This document shows positions 9,206 to 17,937 of a stretch of 64,000 nucleotides of DNA, one piece after another. Each line of letters starts with the position of its first letter. The first letter of the stretch is position 1. The notes below the pieces were generated by a model. It was not told the origin of the DNA and did not search any database. It saw only the letters and a list, made by a program, of their open reading frames with translations. Both the position numbers and the translations under genes were made by a program. This stretch comes from Sphingobacteriales bacterium (GTDB lineage: Bacteria; Bacteroidota; Bacteroidia; Chitinophagales; UBA2359): positions 62,001-126,000 of the forward strand of contig JADJJT010000001.1 of NCBI GenBank assembly GCA_016706405.1, written 5' to 3'.

Positions 9206-10651
9206 ATGAAAAATATATCAATCTTTTGTTTAGCACAATTTTTATTGTTAGTGCTATGCTTTCAAATAAGCTGCACCAAGGAACCCATTGTTTTAAACAA
9301 CCCTACAAACAGCAACTCAAGTAATGCATGGAACAACCAATTTCCCGATGCTATTAATAATTATGTGGCAGCAAATTACCCTTCGCTACCTATTAAAGCA
9401 GTAGAGTTAAAAGATGGCACCACCAAAATGTGGGTGGCCGAGCTAAGTAATGGCACTATTTTATATTTTAATGAAGATGGAAGTTTTGCTTATATTGGGC
9501 AAGACACAAATATTTCGGCTGCCGAATTGCCAACCGTCGCCACTAACTATATTACAACCAATTACCCAACTGCAACCATACAAGAGGCAAACCATAAAGC
9601 TAACGGCAATTATGAGGTAAAACTAAACAACGATTTAGAGCTAAATTTTAGTCCACAAGGAAACTTTTTATTTGCCGACATGAGCGGTAACGACGATGGC
9701 ACCGAAATAAACTTTAGCCAACTGCCAGGTAATGCGCAAAATTATATCAACACAAATTTTGCCAACGAAACAATAGATAAAATTAGAATTTTAGACGACA
9801 ACGGCAACTATTTTGTAAAATTTGACAGCGATACAAAACTGTGGTTTAGCCCAACTGGCCAGCATTTGTTTACCGATGTGGATGAAGTTTTGCTGCCCGA
9901 AGAAATACCGGATTTTGTTTTAAATTATATAGCTACAAACTATCAGGGCGCAACCATAATTGAGGCCGAACTTAAAGATAATGGCATCATAAAAATTGAA
10001 TTATCTAACAATATTAAATTGTTTTTTACCCCAAGTGGCGAAATTTTATACGACGGCGAAGATGCAAGCGGGTTGGGCATTAATACCATCATAAATACAA
10101 GCAATCTTCCGGATAAAATTGCAAATTATATCGAATCAAACTACCCAAGCCTAACGGTTGTTGAGGCAAAAACAAAATCTAATGGCGATTATGAAATTAG
10201 ACTTGAAGGCGGTATAAGATTGCGTTTTGATGCGCAAGGAAATTTTTTGTACGAAATTACCGAGTTTGAACTTGAATTTACAGACATCGTTTTTCCGGAT
10301 ACAGTAAAAATTGGCGAAACAGTTGTGCTTTCGGGAAAAGTTCGCAATGCAGGAATTACCCCTGTTCAAAACAATCAAATTGCACTTAACATAGGCATAG
10401 AAGATGTTATGCCAACCGAGTTAAAAAATGTAGAAACTGACGGAACAATTATTGCCATGCCTCAAACGGAGGTGTTGTTGCCCGCCGAAAGTAAAAACTT
10501 TGCCCTATCTATACAAGTAACGGCGGCAAGGTTTAACCCTTCGACAAAAGATATTGCCGTTGTTTGGCCAGACATACCTACTTGTTTAAAACCCATTATT
10601 ACCTCGCCCAATAGTGGAATTATTACCCTCGAAACTTTTGTAAAACCGTAG
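9206..10651 (+). CDS. Lipoprotein with five tandem PepSY-like repeats
   Basis: 481 residues from the ATG at 9206, chosen because an upstream start at 9140 lies inside the promoter and because MKNISIF begins a lipoprotein-type signal (Cys 23). Five repeats of about 65-70 residues follow. Each has the pattern (A)xNYIxxNYPxxTIxEAxxxxNGxYxVxLxxxxxLxFxxxGxFLF, which fits the PepSY-like (DUF2874-type) fold seen in Bacteroidota cell-envelope proteins. The last ~115 residues form a separate beta-rich, Ig-like domain (KIGETVVLSGKVRNAGITPV...). PepSY-like domains are proposed inhibitor or binding modules; the ligand is unknown here. The gene pairs with the similar gene at 10843 and precedes a secreted protease, which might be a target (inference). 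Confidence 0.8.
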   Translation: MKNISIFCLAQFLLLVLCFQISCTKEPIVLNNPTNSNSSNAWNNQFPDAINNYVAANYPSLPIKAVELKDGTTKMWVAELSNGTILYFNEDGSFAYIGQDTNISAAELPTVATNYITTNYPTATIQEANHKANGNYEVKLNNDLELNFSPQGNFLFADMSGNDDGTEINFSQLPGNAQNYINTNFANETIDKIRILDDNGNYFVKFDSDTKLWFSPTGQHLFTDVDEVLLPEEIPDFVLNYIATNYQGATIIEAELKDNGIIKIELSNNIKLFFTPSGEILYDGEDASGLGINTIINTSNLPDKIANYIESNYPSLTVVEAKTKSNGDYEIRLEGGIRLRFDAQGNFLYEITEFELEFTDIVFPDTVKIGETVVLSGKVRNAGITPVQNNQIALNIGIEDVMPTELKNVETDGTIIAMPQTEVLLPAESKNFALSIQVTAARFNPSTKDIAVVWPDIPTCLKPIITSPNSGIITLETFVKP

Positions 10652-10842
10652 TAATTTACTACTACTAACAATAGTTTATCTCCGCGCTGACTGCTTATTT
10701 TTTTAAAATTCTTGCCACTAAACAGGACAAACCCTATTGCTATGCCTTTAAAATACAAAATGCTGTAAAAACTAAAAAATTCTTTTGCTTTTGTTATAAA
10801 AATCCTGTTGCAATATTATTAACAATTAAATTATAAAGTATC

Positions 10843-12096
10843 ATGAAAAAATTATTTGTTTTATTGATGGTCGCTTGTTCGGCTATGTTTTTTGTTGCCT
10901 GCGAGCACAACGTAATAGATGACGATTTGTTATCCGGGCACAACACTACCAATTCGGGTGATGATAATATAACTCAATACCCCGATGCTATTAATAGCTA
11001 CGTTGCGGCAAATTATCCCGGCGCAACTATTACCGAGGTCGAAAACGAAAACAGCCCCATTAACCCAAACGTGGCATTTAAAGTGCATCTTAGTGATGGC
11101 AACGAACTTTATTTTGATGCTAACGGAGGCTTTTTATTTGCAGACGACAACGGAACCGATGACAATATTTTAATATCGAACCTGCCTTCAGTTATTATAA
11201 CTTATGTGCAAACCAATTACCCCGGTGTAACCATAACCGAAGCCGAGCAAAACCCTGCCACCTTAATTTATAAACTGCATTTAAGCAACGGTTTAGAGTT
11301 GTATTTTCAAGGCAATGGCACATTTATTGGCGCCGATACAGACGACAACGGTAGCGGCGGAGGTAATAATATACCAATTGCTGATTTACCCCAAGCTGCC
11401 TTAGATTATATTGCCGCAGTTTACCCATCGGCTACTATTGTTGAGGCCAAATTGTTAAATAATGGCAATTATAAAGCCGAACTTAACACCAATATAGAAC
11501 TCATTTTTGACCCCAATGGGCAGTTCTTATTTGTTGACGACGATACAAACGGCAGCGGGTCAGGCATTCCAATTAGCGAGCTACCTGCCAATATTATATC
11601 GTACATTGAAACAAACTACCCAACTGCTACCATTGTAGAAGCTGATATTGAAGACAACGGATTTTATAAAGTACACCTAAACAATGGCATGGAACTAATA
11701 TTTGATGCAAATGGCAATTTTATCGGCTCAGACAATGGCACCTTGCCCCAAGTAATTGTAGATTATATTGATGCCAATTATTCCGGAATTAGTATTGTTG
11801 ACAACGAACAATTTGCTACCACCGTTTATAAGGTAGATTTAAGCAATAACTACACTTTGTTTTTTGAAGGCGATGGCACCTTTATTTTTGAAGATGCCGA
11901 AAATGACGTAAATATTTCGTTTAGTGCTTTGCCAACGGCTGCACAAAACTATATTAACAGCAATTTTGCAGGCGTACCCATAGACCAAGTTAAAAAATGG
12001 AACAACAGTAACCACTACCGCGTAAAATTAGACGATGATGAAGGTACGCGCGTATATTTTCGCCCTTCGGGCGCGCATTTAGGCACCGATAATTAA
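10843..12096 (+). CDS. Lipoprotein with six tandem PepSY-like repeats
   Basis: 417 residues. The signal is MKKLFVLLMVACSAMFFVAC, with lipidation most likely at the second Cys. Six PepSY-like repeats fill the mature protein. Typical segments are INSYVAANYPGATITEV, ITYVQTNYPGVTITEAE, LDYIAAVYPSATIVEAK and VDYIDANYSGISIVDNE, each followed by a strand ending LxFxxxGxFxxxD. Acidic Asp/Asn-rich linkers join the repeats. It is clearly paralogous to the gene at 9206 but lacks its Ig-like tail. The 191-bp gap between them holds no obvious promoter. Location at the outer membrane or periplasm is inferred from the lipobox. Confidence 0.8.
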   Translation: MKKLFVLLMVACSAMFFVACEHNVIDDDLLSGHNTTNSGDDNITQYPDAINSYVAANYPGATITEVENENSPINPNVAFKVHLSDGNELYFDANGGFLFADDNGTDDNILISNLPSVIITYVQTNYPGVTITEAEQNPATLIYKLHLSNGLELYFQGNGTFIGADTDDNGSGGGNNIPIADLPQAALDYIAAVYPSATIVEAKLLNNGNYKAELNTNIELIFDPNGQFLFVDDDTNGSGSGIPISELPANIISYIETNYPTATIVEADIEDNGFYKVHLNNGMELIFDANGNFIGSDNGTLPQVIVDYIDANYSGISIVDNEQFATTVYKVDLSNNYTLFFEGDGTFIFEDAENDVNISFSALPTAAQNYINSNFAGVPIDQVKKWNNSNHYRVKLDDDEGTRVYFRPSGAHLGTDN

Positions 12097-12242
12097 AGTG
12101 GCAACACGCCTATATGGCAATTAGCATAGGAATTCAATCCGGCAGTAGATAATTGGTTGTTAAAAAATCAAACTGCTGCCGGTTATTTCAAACCCAAACC
12201 AAACTTAAAGCAAACAATAAATCTAAATTACAGACAATAAAA

Positions 12243-14381
12243 ATGAAACACTTATACCATAAAATTGGGCTTTGTGCATTATATGTAGTGCTTTTTTCAG
12301 TAAAATTAAGCGCGCAATGTCATTTGCAACCCCTTAGTTTAAAAGAAAGGGTACAAAGTGCCGATTTTGTTTTTGAAGGTAAAGTTATCTCCAAATATAG
12401 CTTTTACGATACTAATCAATCGCATATATATACAGCCCACGAAATTGTTGTTTTTAAAGATTTTAAAGGCAATTTAACTTATAAAACTATTCAGTTTGTA
12501 ACAAAAGGCGGTATAATTGATGGCGCTGTAGAAGTGGTAAACCCTAACCTGACAATAGATTTAGGAGAAACAGGTGTATTTTTTGCCACTGCGCCCTACG
12601 CCATGGACCCCAATAATATGATGCAAAACAAGGCAGTACTGTCGCCATACGCCGAGGCGCAAGGAATGGTGAAGTATGACGAGCCAACAAATACAGCCTA
12701 TGATAATTTTAACGAATATGGAGGTGTTGAATCCGGATTGTATAAAGCAATTAAAAAATATACCGCCACAAATTTTATTGTTATATCGGTAAAAGAAGAA
12801 ATACCTGCACCAAAGGGGCTTCCTACAATTTTATCGTTTACCCCTACTACTGTTGAGGCCGGAAATAATAAATTTATAACCATTACCGGCGATGATTTTG
12901 GCCCTTACACCGGATTAGCTACTGTTCAGTTCCGGAATCCGGATTACTACGGTTTAACTGTTGCCTATCAAAATGTTGCCTCGTCTAAAATTGTTCAATG
13001 GAGCAATACTTCTATTGTTGTTTATATTCCCGGAAAAGACCTGGCCTTAGGAAAAGCTGGCGCAGGCACCGGAAAATTTAGAGTGGTAAACAGTATAGGT
13101 GCTTATGGCGAAAGCGAAGAAGACCTAAACATTTTATACAACAAAACTAATATAAACAACCGCGAAATTGATTTGGTAAATGACAATGGGTCCGGAGGTT
13201 ACACCCTTGCCTATAGCACCAATTTTACGAACACAAATGCCAAATTAGCTTTTGAAAACGCGCTAAACAATTATCATTGCCATATTGGGTTAAATATGTT
13301 TGTATCAAATACAACATCATCCAAAAAATGCCCGGCCAAAGATGCCGTAAATATTATTGCCTACGACAATGCTACTTGTCCATTGTCGGCGGGTCTGTTG
13401 GCGCAATCTACGCAGTGGTATATTGCCTGCGCTAATGGCGATGCTTATTTTGAAGAAATGGATTTAATTTTTTCAAGCACTGCGCAGTGGCATTATTTAC
13501 AATCGCCTCCGAATATTGACAAAAAAGATTTTGAATCTATTGCTGTGCACGAAATTGGGCATTGTATAGGCATGGGGCACGTTTTAGATTATGGCAAACT
13601 AATGTATCCTTCCTTAACAGATGGGGCTTATATTCGCCATTTAGACACCGACGCTATAACCTGCGGGCTGGCAATTAAAGCCCATTCAACCGAAAATAAT
13701 TCTTGTAATGGCAGCACAGCCATGCAACCAACGACAGCGTGTGATGTTAGGGTAAAAATTAAAATGTTTCTCGAAGGGCCCTACAACGGGGCTGGGCAAA
13801 TGAACACCAATTTAGTATCGGCAATGCCAAAATCACAACCTTTTAATACCACACCATGGAATTATGCCGGAAACGAAACTACAACAACCATTCCTGCCAA
13901 TATAGTAGATTGGGTTTTGGTTGAAATACGCAATGACGCAACTATTGTAGAACGCCGTGCTGCCTGGCTTCGCAAAGATGGAATAGTAGTTGAATTAGAC
14001 CAAAGCGAAGGCGTAAAATTAGCATTAACAGCAGCAAACTATTCAATTATAGTGCGTTCGCGAAACCATTTGGCAGTAATGTCTAAAAATCAGGTAAGTT
14101 TGCCCAACAATACCCCTTTTGATTTTACCTGGGCACTAAACGTAAAAGGAACAGCGCAGGTAAAAGCGGTAAGTGGTGGGTATTATGCCTTGCATGCCGG
14201 CGATATAAACGCAGACGGCGTAATTACTGTTGCCGATTTTAATTTATATTCAACAGAAACGAGCAAAATAAACGTTTATTCGCCTGCCGACCTTGATATG
14301 AACAAAAATGTAACTGTTGCCGATTTTAATTTGTATAAGGCAAATTCAAGTAAAATTGGTATCCCCGAAATAAAATATTAA
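12243..14381 (+). CDS. Secreted metzincin protease with IPT and dockerin-like modules
   Basis: 712 residues from the ATG at 12243 (MKHLYHKIGL..., a good signal peptide ending LSAQ); an upstream start at 12153 would bury the signal. Residues ~195-295 are an IPT/TIG Ig-like domain. The catalytic domain carries the full zinc motif HEIGHCIGMGH (H436, E437, H440, H446) followed by a Met-turn-like GKLMYPSL, as in matrixin/M10-type or related metzincins. The C-terminus has two dockerin-type calcium repeats (DINADGVITVADFNLY and DLDMNKNVTVADFNLY). It probably degrades extracellular protein. No T9SS sorting domain was recognised. A rho-independent terminator follows. Its location right after two PepSY-like lipoproteins raises a protease-inhibitor link, as inference only. 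Confidence 0.85.
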   Translation: MKHLYHKIGLCALYVVLFSVKLSAQCHLQPLSLKERVQSADFVFEGKVISKYSFYDTNQSHIYTAHEIVVFKDFKGNLTYKTIQFVTKGGIIDGAVEVVNPNLTIDLGETGVFFATAPYAMDPNNMMQNKAVLSPYAEAQGMVKYDEPTNTAYDNFNEYGGVESGLYKAIKKYTATNFIVISVKEEIPAPKGLPTILSFTPTTVEAGNNKFITITGDDFGPYTGLATVQFRNPDYYGLTVAYQNVASSKIVQWSNTSIVVYIPGKDLALGKAGAGTGKFRVVNSIGAYGESEEDLNILYNKTNINNREIDLVNDNGSGGYTLAYSTNFTNTNAKLAFENALNNYHCHIGLNMFVSNTTSSKKCPAKDAVNIIAYDNATCPLSAGLLAQSTQWYIACANGDAYFEEMDLIFSSTAQWHYLQSPPNIDKKDFESIAVHEIGHCIGMGHVLDYGKLMYPSLTDGAYIRHLDTDAITCGLAIKAHSTENNSCNGSTAMQPTTACDVRVKIKMFLEGPYNGAGQMNTNLVSAMPKSQPFNTTPWNYAGNETTTTIPANIVDWVLVEIRNDATIVERRAAWLRKDGIVVELDQSEGVKLALTAANYSIIVRSRNHLAVMSKNQVSLPNNTPFDFTWALNVKGTAQVKAVSGGYYALHAGDINADGVITVADFNLYSTETSKINVYSPADLDMNKNVTVADFNLYKANSSKIGIPEIKY

Positions 14382-14413
14382 CAGCTTGTTTTAAGATTTA
14401 TTGTAAGTTTGGT

Positions 14414-14448
14414 GCCCCGCTTTTTATACAAAGGCGGGGCTTTGTTTA
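14414..14448 (+). terminator. Rho-independent terminator
   Basis: Perfect 7-bp GC stem GCCCCGC (14414-14420) / GCGGGGC (14434-14440), 13-base loop and a T-rich tail. It ends the metzincin transcript. Confidence 0.8.
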
Positions 14449-14513
14449 TTTAGTTGAGCCTTAAAAGGGCTTCGGAGGTTTAAAAACCTTGGCTTGTTTG
14501 TTACCTTTTTCTG

Positions 14514-15824
14514 TTAATGACCTTCTTCTTGTGTTTGTGCAGAAGCCTGTGGGTCTTTTACCTTTGAGAAAAAGTAAGCACCCAATAAAAATAGTATAGA
14601 AATAACGGTAATACTCATGCGCGAGGCTGTATCATCCGGATAACCCATTTTTAAGAAGGTTAATCCGGCAAAACCCATTAAGGTTGGGCCAATTACGGCT
14701 GCAAATTTGCCAATCATATTGTAAAATCCAAAATACTCGCCCGATTTTTCTTTAGGTATTAAGCCGGCAAAATACGCCCTGCTTATGGCCTGAATACCAC
14801 CTTGTACCAAGCCTATTACAAACGCCAATACATAAAAATGCCATACTTCGCTTATAAATGCGCCAAACATTGACAAGCACAAATAAATAAAAATAGCCAG
14901 GTAAATGGCCTTCCGCGAGCCTATTTTTTGAGCTAAAAAACCAAAGGCAAAAGCTGCCGGAAAACCTACAAACTGCACCATTAACAAAGCTGTAATTAAA
15001 TCGGTGGTTTCAAAACCAATACTTTGCCCATATTTTACGGCCATGGTAATAATGGTATCGATGCCATCAATATATAACCAGTAAGCCAGTAAAAATAAAA
15101 ATATATTTCGTTGCCCTCGTATTTCAGCAAAGGTTTGGCGCAATTGGTTAAGCCCCGCTTTTACAGCCTGTAAGCCGGTTTGCGGGTTTTCTTCGGGGGG
15201 CTCTTTAACGTTAAGCATAAGCGGCAGGGTAAATAAGCCCCACCAAACAGCCACCATTACAAACGAGTATTTTACAGCTTGGGCAGCATCGGCCAAACCA
15301 AACCAGGCAGGCTGTAGCGTCATGGCCACATTTACCGCCAATAGCAAACCACCCCCTAAATAGCCCACAGAGTAGCCATAAGTTGAAATTTTATTGTACT
15401 CGCTTTCGTTGGCTGCAACGCTGGTAAGCAGCGAGTCGTAAAATACAATAGACCCCGAAAATCCAATGGTAGCCAGTATATAACAAAAAGCCGCCATTTG
15501 CCATTCGCCTTGATTAATAAAAAACAAACCAAACGTCATAATTACCCCTAAGGCGCAAAAAAAGCCCAAAAATCGTTTTTTCGACATGCTGCGGTCGGCA
15601 ATAGACCCCAAAACAGGTGCCAACAAGGCAATTACAATAAAAGCAAACGAGTTGCTAAAGCCCAAACGAGCCGTGCTAACTGTTTCTTCGACCCCCGAAT
15701 TCCAGTACGAGCCAAAAAATACCGGAAAAAATGCCGAAATAACAGTTGTATTGTAAGCTGAGTTTGCCCAATCGTACATAGCCCAACTTAGTACTTCGCG
15801 GCGTTTATATAACGACTTTGACAT
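14514..15824 (-). CDS. MFS transporter, UMF1/Atg22-like
   Basis: 436 residues, 12 predicted transmembrane helices. The opening KRREVLSWAMYDWANSAYNT is the signature of the UMF1/ATG22-type major-facilitator family, and the first cytoplasmic loop contains the expected GSIADRSMSKKR motif. The second half has a weaker repeat (AQKIGSRKA) and a YFAGLIPKEKSGEYFGFYNM segment typical of the family. In fungi Atg22 exports amino acids from the vacuole; substrates of the bacterial members are not known. The gene stands alone, opposite to both neighbours, with its own promoter box. Family call is strong, substrate unknown. Confidence 0.85.
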   Translation of the reverse strand: MSKSLYKRREVLSWAMYDWANSAYNTTVISAFFPVFFGSYWNSGVEETVSTARLGFSNSFAFIVIALLAPVLGSIADRSMSKKRFLGFFCALGVIMTFGLFFINQGEWQMAAFCYILATIGFSGSIVFYDSLLTSVAANESEYNKISTYGYSVGYLGGGLLLAVNVAMTLQPAWFGLADAAQAVKYSFVMVAVWWGLFTLPLMLNVKEPPEENPQTGLQAVKAGLNQLRQTFAEIRGQRNIFLFLLAYWLYIDGIDTIITMAVKYGQSIGFETTDLITALLMVQFVGFPAAFAFGFLAQKIGSRKAIYLAIFIYLCLSMFGAFISEVWHFYVLAFVIGLVQGGIQAISRAYFAGLIPKEKSGEYFGFYNMIGKFAAVIGPTLMGFAGLTFLKMGYPDDTASRMSITVISILFLLGAYFFSKVKDPQASAQTQEEGH

Positions 15825-15889
15825 AAATATTTAGTTTAGAATGATTGAAATGAGATGCAGTGGCAGAAAAAACAGTTTTGCGTAAGGCG

Positions 15890-15897
15890 CAAAGTTA
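15890..15897 (-). promoter_or_regulatory. -7 promoter box of the MFS gene (TAACTTTG)
   Basis: Plus-strand CAAAGTTA reads TAACTTTG on the minus strand, matching TAnnTTTG, about 65 bp before the MFS start. Confidence 0.45.
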
Positions 15898-16039
15898 GCA
15901 ATATTATGTTAGGTGGTAATTTTATCCGGATTTGTTTGCCTTTTCCGGATAAAAAAACGTTGTTCAACTCTTTGGCCAAAGTATTAACTCTTTTTTAACC
16001 TCATAATTAGTTTACTGGTCTTAATTGCTTCAAAAAATG

Positions 16040-16047
16040 TATCTTTG
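16040..16047 (+). promoter_or_regulatory. -7 promoter box (TATCTTTG)
   Basis: TATCTTTG lies 65 bp before the YD-like gene start; an imperfect -33 (TTTA) lies about 25 bp upstream. Confidence 0.5.
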
Positions 16048-16112
16048 TTGCTAAATTTACCATATATTATTGCAATACTGCATGTCGAAAATTAATATAC
16101 AAATAAAAAGAA

Positions 16113-17045
16113 ATGAGTAAAAAAATAAAATCGGTTACAACATTTACTACCGAAATGGCAAACCAACAACCCGCACACACCTATAAAAGCGACTACGAAG
16201 AGTACGACCTAAACAGCAACGTAATTAAAGATATATTTTGGGACGAGATGGGGCATGTGCTCTCATCGAATAGTTTTTTATACGATAGCGAGGACAATTT
16301 ACTTGAAGAGTCGAGCTACGGCGAAGAAAATAAATTAATTATGCAAGTATATTACTACCGCAACACCAACGGCAAATTAGAAGGCTGCGAAACAACTTAT
16401 GAAGATGGCTCGAAACTGTTTACCAAATATAGCTACAGCGCCGATGGCCTGAAACGCACCGGAAAGGTAACTACTGAAACCGGCGAATCGGACGGCCACG
16501 ACGAAGAATGGCTTGACGACCGCGGCAACGTGCTGCAACTTAATCAATTTGACCCCGACGGCCACTTAGAGTACCGCGAAGAAAACCGCTACGACCAAGA
16601 GAGCCGATTGTTGCAAAGCGAACAATATGACGAAGACAGCAAACTAATGAAACGCTTAGAATTGCAATATGATGAACATGGCAACTGCACTTCGGAAATA
16701 ACCAGCAACCCCGACGGCGATGTTTTAGAACGCATTACCCGCAAATACAACGATAAAAACCTGCTGGCCGAAGAAACAGCCGAAGATTTTGGCGTTGGTA
16801 CCCAAACAGTAATGGAACGCACTATATACAAATACAACGAGCAAGGGCATTGCAACAAAGAAGAAACCTATAACGAACATAACCAAATTATTGCCAGCCG
16901 AATTAATGACTACAACGCCGACGGCCAAATTATTGCCGCCGAAAGCTTTGAACGTGGCTACCCCTACAACCTTGAGCCGGGAATACCGGTTAGCACCGAT
17001 TTTCAGCATTTGCGGTTTACTTACGAATATGAGTTTTATGCCTAA
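16113..17045 (+). CDS. Acidic protein with YD/RHS-like repeats, unknown function
   Basis: 310 residues, no signal peptide and no membrane segment. The sequence is a string of ~20-25-residue beta-hairpin units resembling YD or RHS repeats: YDLNSNVIKDIFWDEMG, YDSEDNLLEESSYGE, RYDQESRLLQSEQYDED, QYDEHGNCTSEITSNPDG, KYNDKNLLAEETAED and KYNEQGHCNKEETYNE. It is strongly acidic (Asp/Glu-rich). YD repeats normally occur in very large secreted toxins or surface proteins, so a short cytoplasmic version with no toxin domain, no secretion signal and no immunity neighbour is unusual. It might be a small beta-solenoid scaffold or a secretion substrate without a classical signal. No function is proposed. 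Confidence 0.65.
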   Translation: MSKKIKSVTTFTTEMANQQPAHTYKSDYEEYDLNSNVIKDIFWDEMGHVLSSNSFLYDSEDNLLEESSYGEENKLIMQVYYYRNTNGKLEGCETTYEDGSKLFTKYSYSADGLKRTGKVTTETGESDGHDEEWLDDRGNVLQLNQFDPDGHLEYREENRYDQESRLLQSEQYDEDSKLMKRLELQYDEHGNCTSEITSNPDGDVLERITRKYNDKNLLAEETAEDFGVGTQTVMERTIYKYNEQGHCNKEETYNEHNQIIASRINDYNADGQIIAAESFERGYPYNLEPGIPVSTDFQHLRFTYEYEFYA

Positions 17046-17213
17046 CAACGAATAAGCTTGGCCCGGCTATAAATAAATTTTATTCTTTTCCGGATGAAAA
17101 TATAGGCCACACCAACCTAAAATGGCCAAATAGTATGCCTACGTACTGTTTTTATAGATGTTTGGCGACTCTAACTAATTTGTTATTTACAATAAATTTT
17201 ATTTTTTATTTAA

Positions 17214-17903
17214 TTGTTAATTGCCGTGCCTCCCGAAACAACAACTTACGACTACAAATTGGCCAAACTTATTGACCATACCTACCTTAAACCTAATACT
17301 TCGCTTGCCGACATAAATCGCGTGTGTGCCGAGGCAAAAAAATTTGATTTTGCCGCCGTTTGCGTGCCGCCCTGCTACCTTGAACGCTGCACCGAAATTT
17401 TATTGGGCACTAATATTGGTATTGCTACTGTTATTGCTTTTCCGATGGGTTATGCCGATGGCGTATCAAAAATTGCCGAAATAAACTTTGCTGCCGACAA
17501 AGGAGCCACGGAGGTAGATGTAGTTATTAATTTAGGTTTTGTTAAAGACGAACGCTGGAACGACCTTTTTTCGGAAATAAACACCCTTTGTGCCTTTGCT
17601 TTACATAAAAATTTGCTACTTAAACTTATTATTGAGGCCGGCACTCTAAATCCGGATGAATTATTGCGGGTGTGCCAAATTTGTACGCAGGCTAATGTGC
17701 CCTACGTAAAAACCTCTACCGGTATGAACGGCCCGGGCGCAAACCCCGATATGATACAAACAATGCGAAATGTATTGCCTTCGCATATACAAATTAAAGC
17801 ATCGGGCGGTATTAACAACCGACAACAAGCCCTCGACTTGGTTTATGCTGGCGCTAACCGCTTGGGCTGCTCGCAAAGTGTAATGGTTATAACTGCCAAC
17901 TAA
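17214..17903 (+). CDS. deoC: Deoxyribose-phosphate aldolase
   Basis: 229 residues from a TTG; the only other early option is the GTG at 17226, since a stop codon directly precedes the TTG and there is no ATG near the N-terminus. The enzyme splits 2-deoxyribose 5-phosphate into glyceraldehyde 3-phosphate and acetaldehyde in nucleoside catabolism. Signature segments are LIDHTYLKPNTS near the N-terminus, GATEVDVVINLGF (proton-relay Asp, ~102), the Schiff-base lysine in YVKTSTG (~166) and the second lysine in IKASGGI (~195). Length and motifs fit the class I DeoC family. It lies 34 bp before an unrelated membrane protein gene. Confidence 0.93.
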   Translation: MLIAVPPETTTYDYKLAKLIDHTYLKPNTSLADINRVCAEAKKFDFAAVCVPPCYLERCTEILLGTNIGIATVIAFPMGYADGVSKIAEINFAADKGATEVDVVINLGFVKDERWNDLFSEINTLCAFALHKNLLLKLIIEAGTLNPDELLRVCQICTQANVPYVKTSTGMNGPGANPDMIQTMRNVLPSHIQIKASGGINNRQQALDLVYAGANRLGCSQSVMVITAN

Positions 17904-17937
17904 ATAACTCGGCAGATAAACAAAATAAAAATCAACA

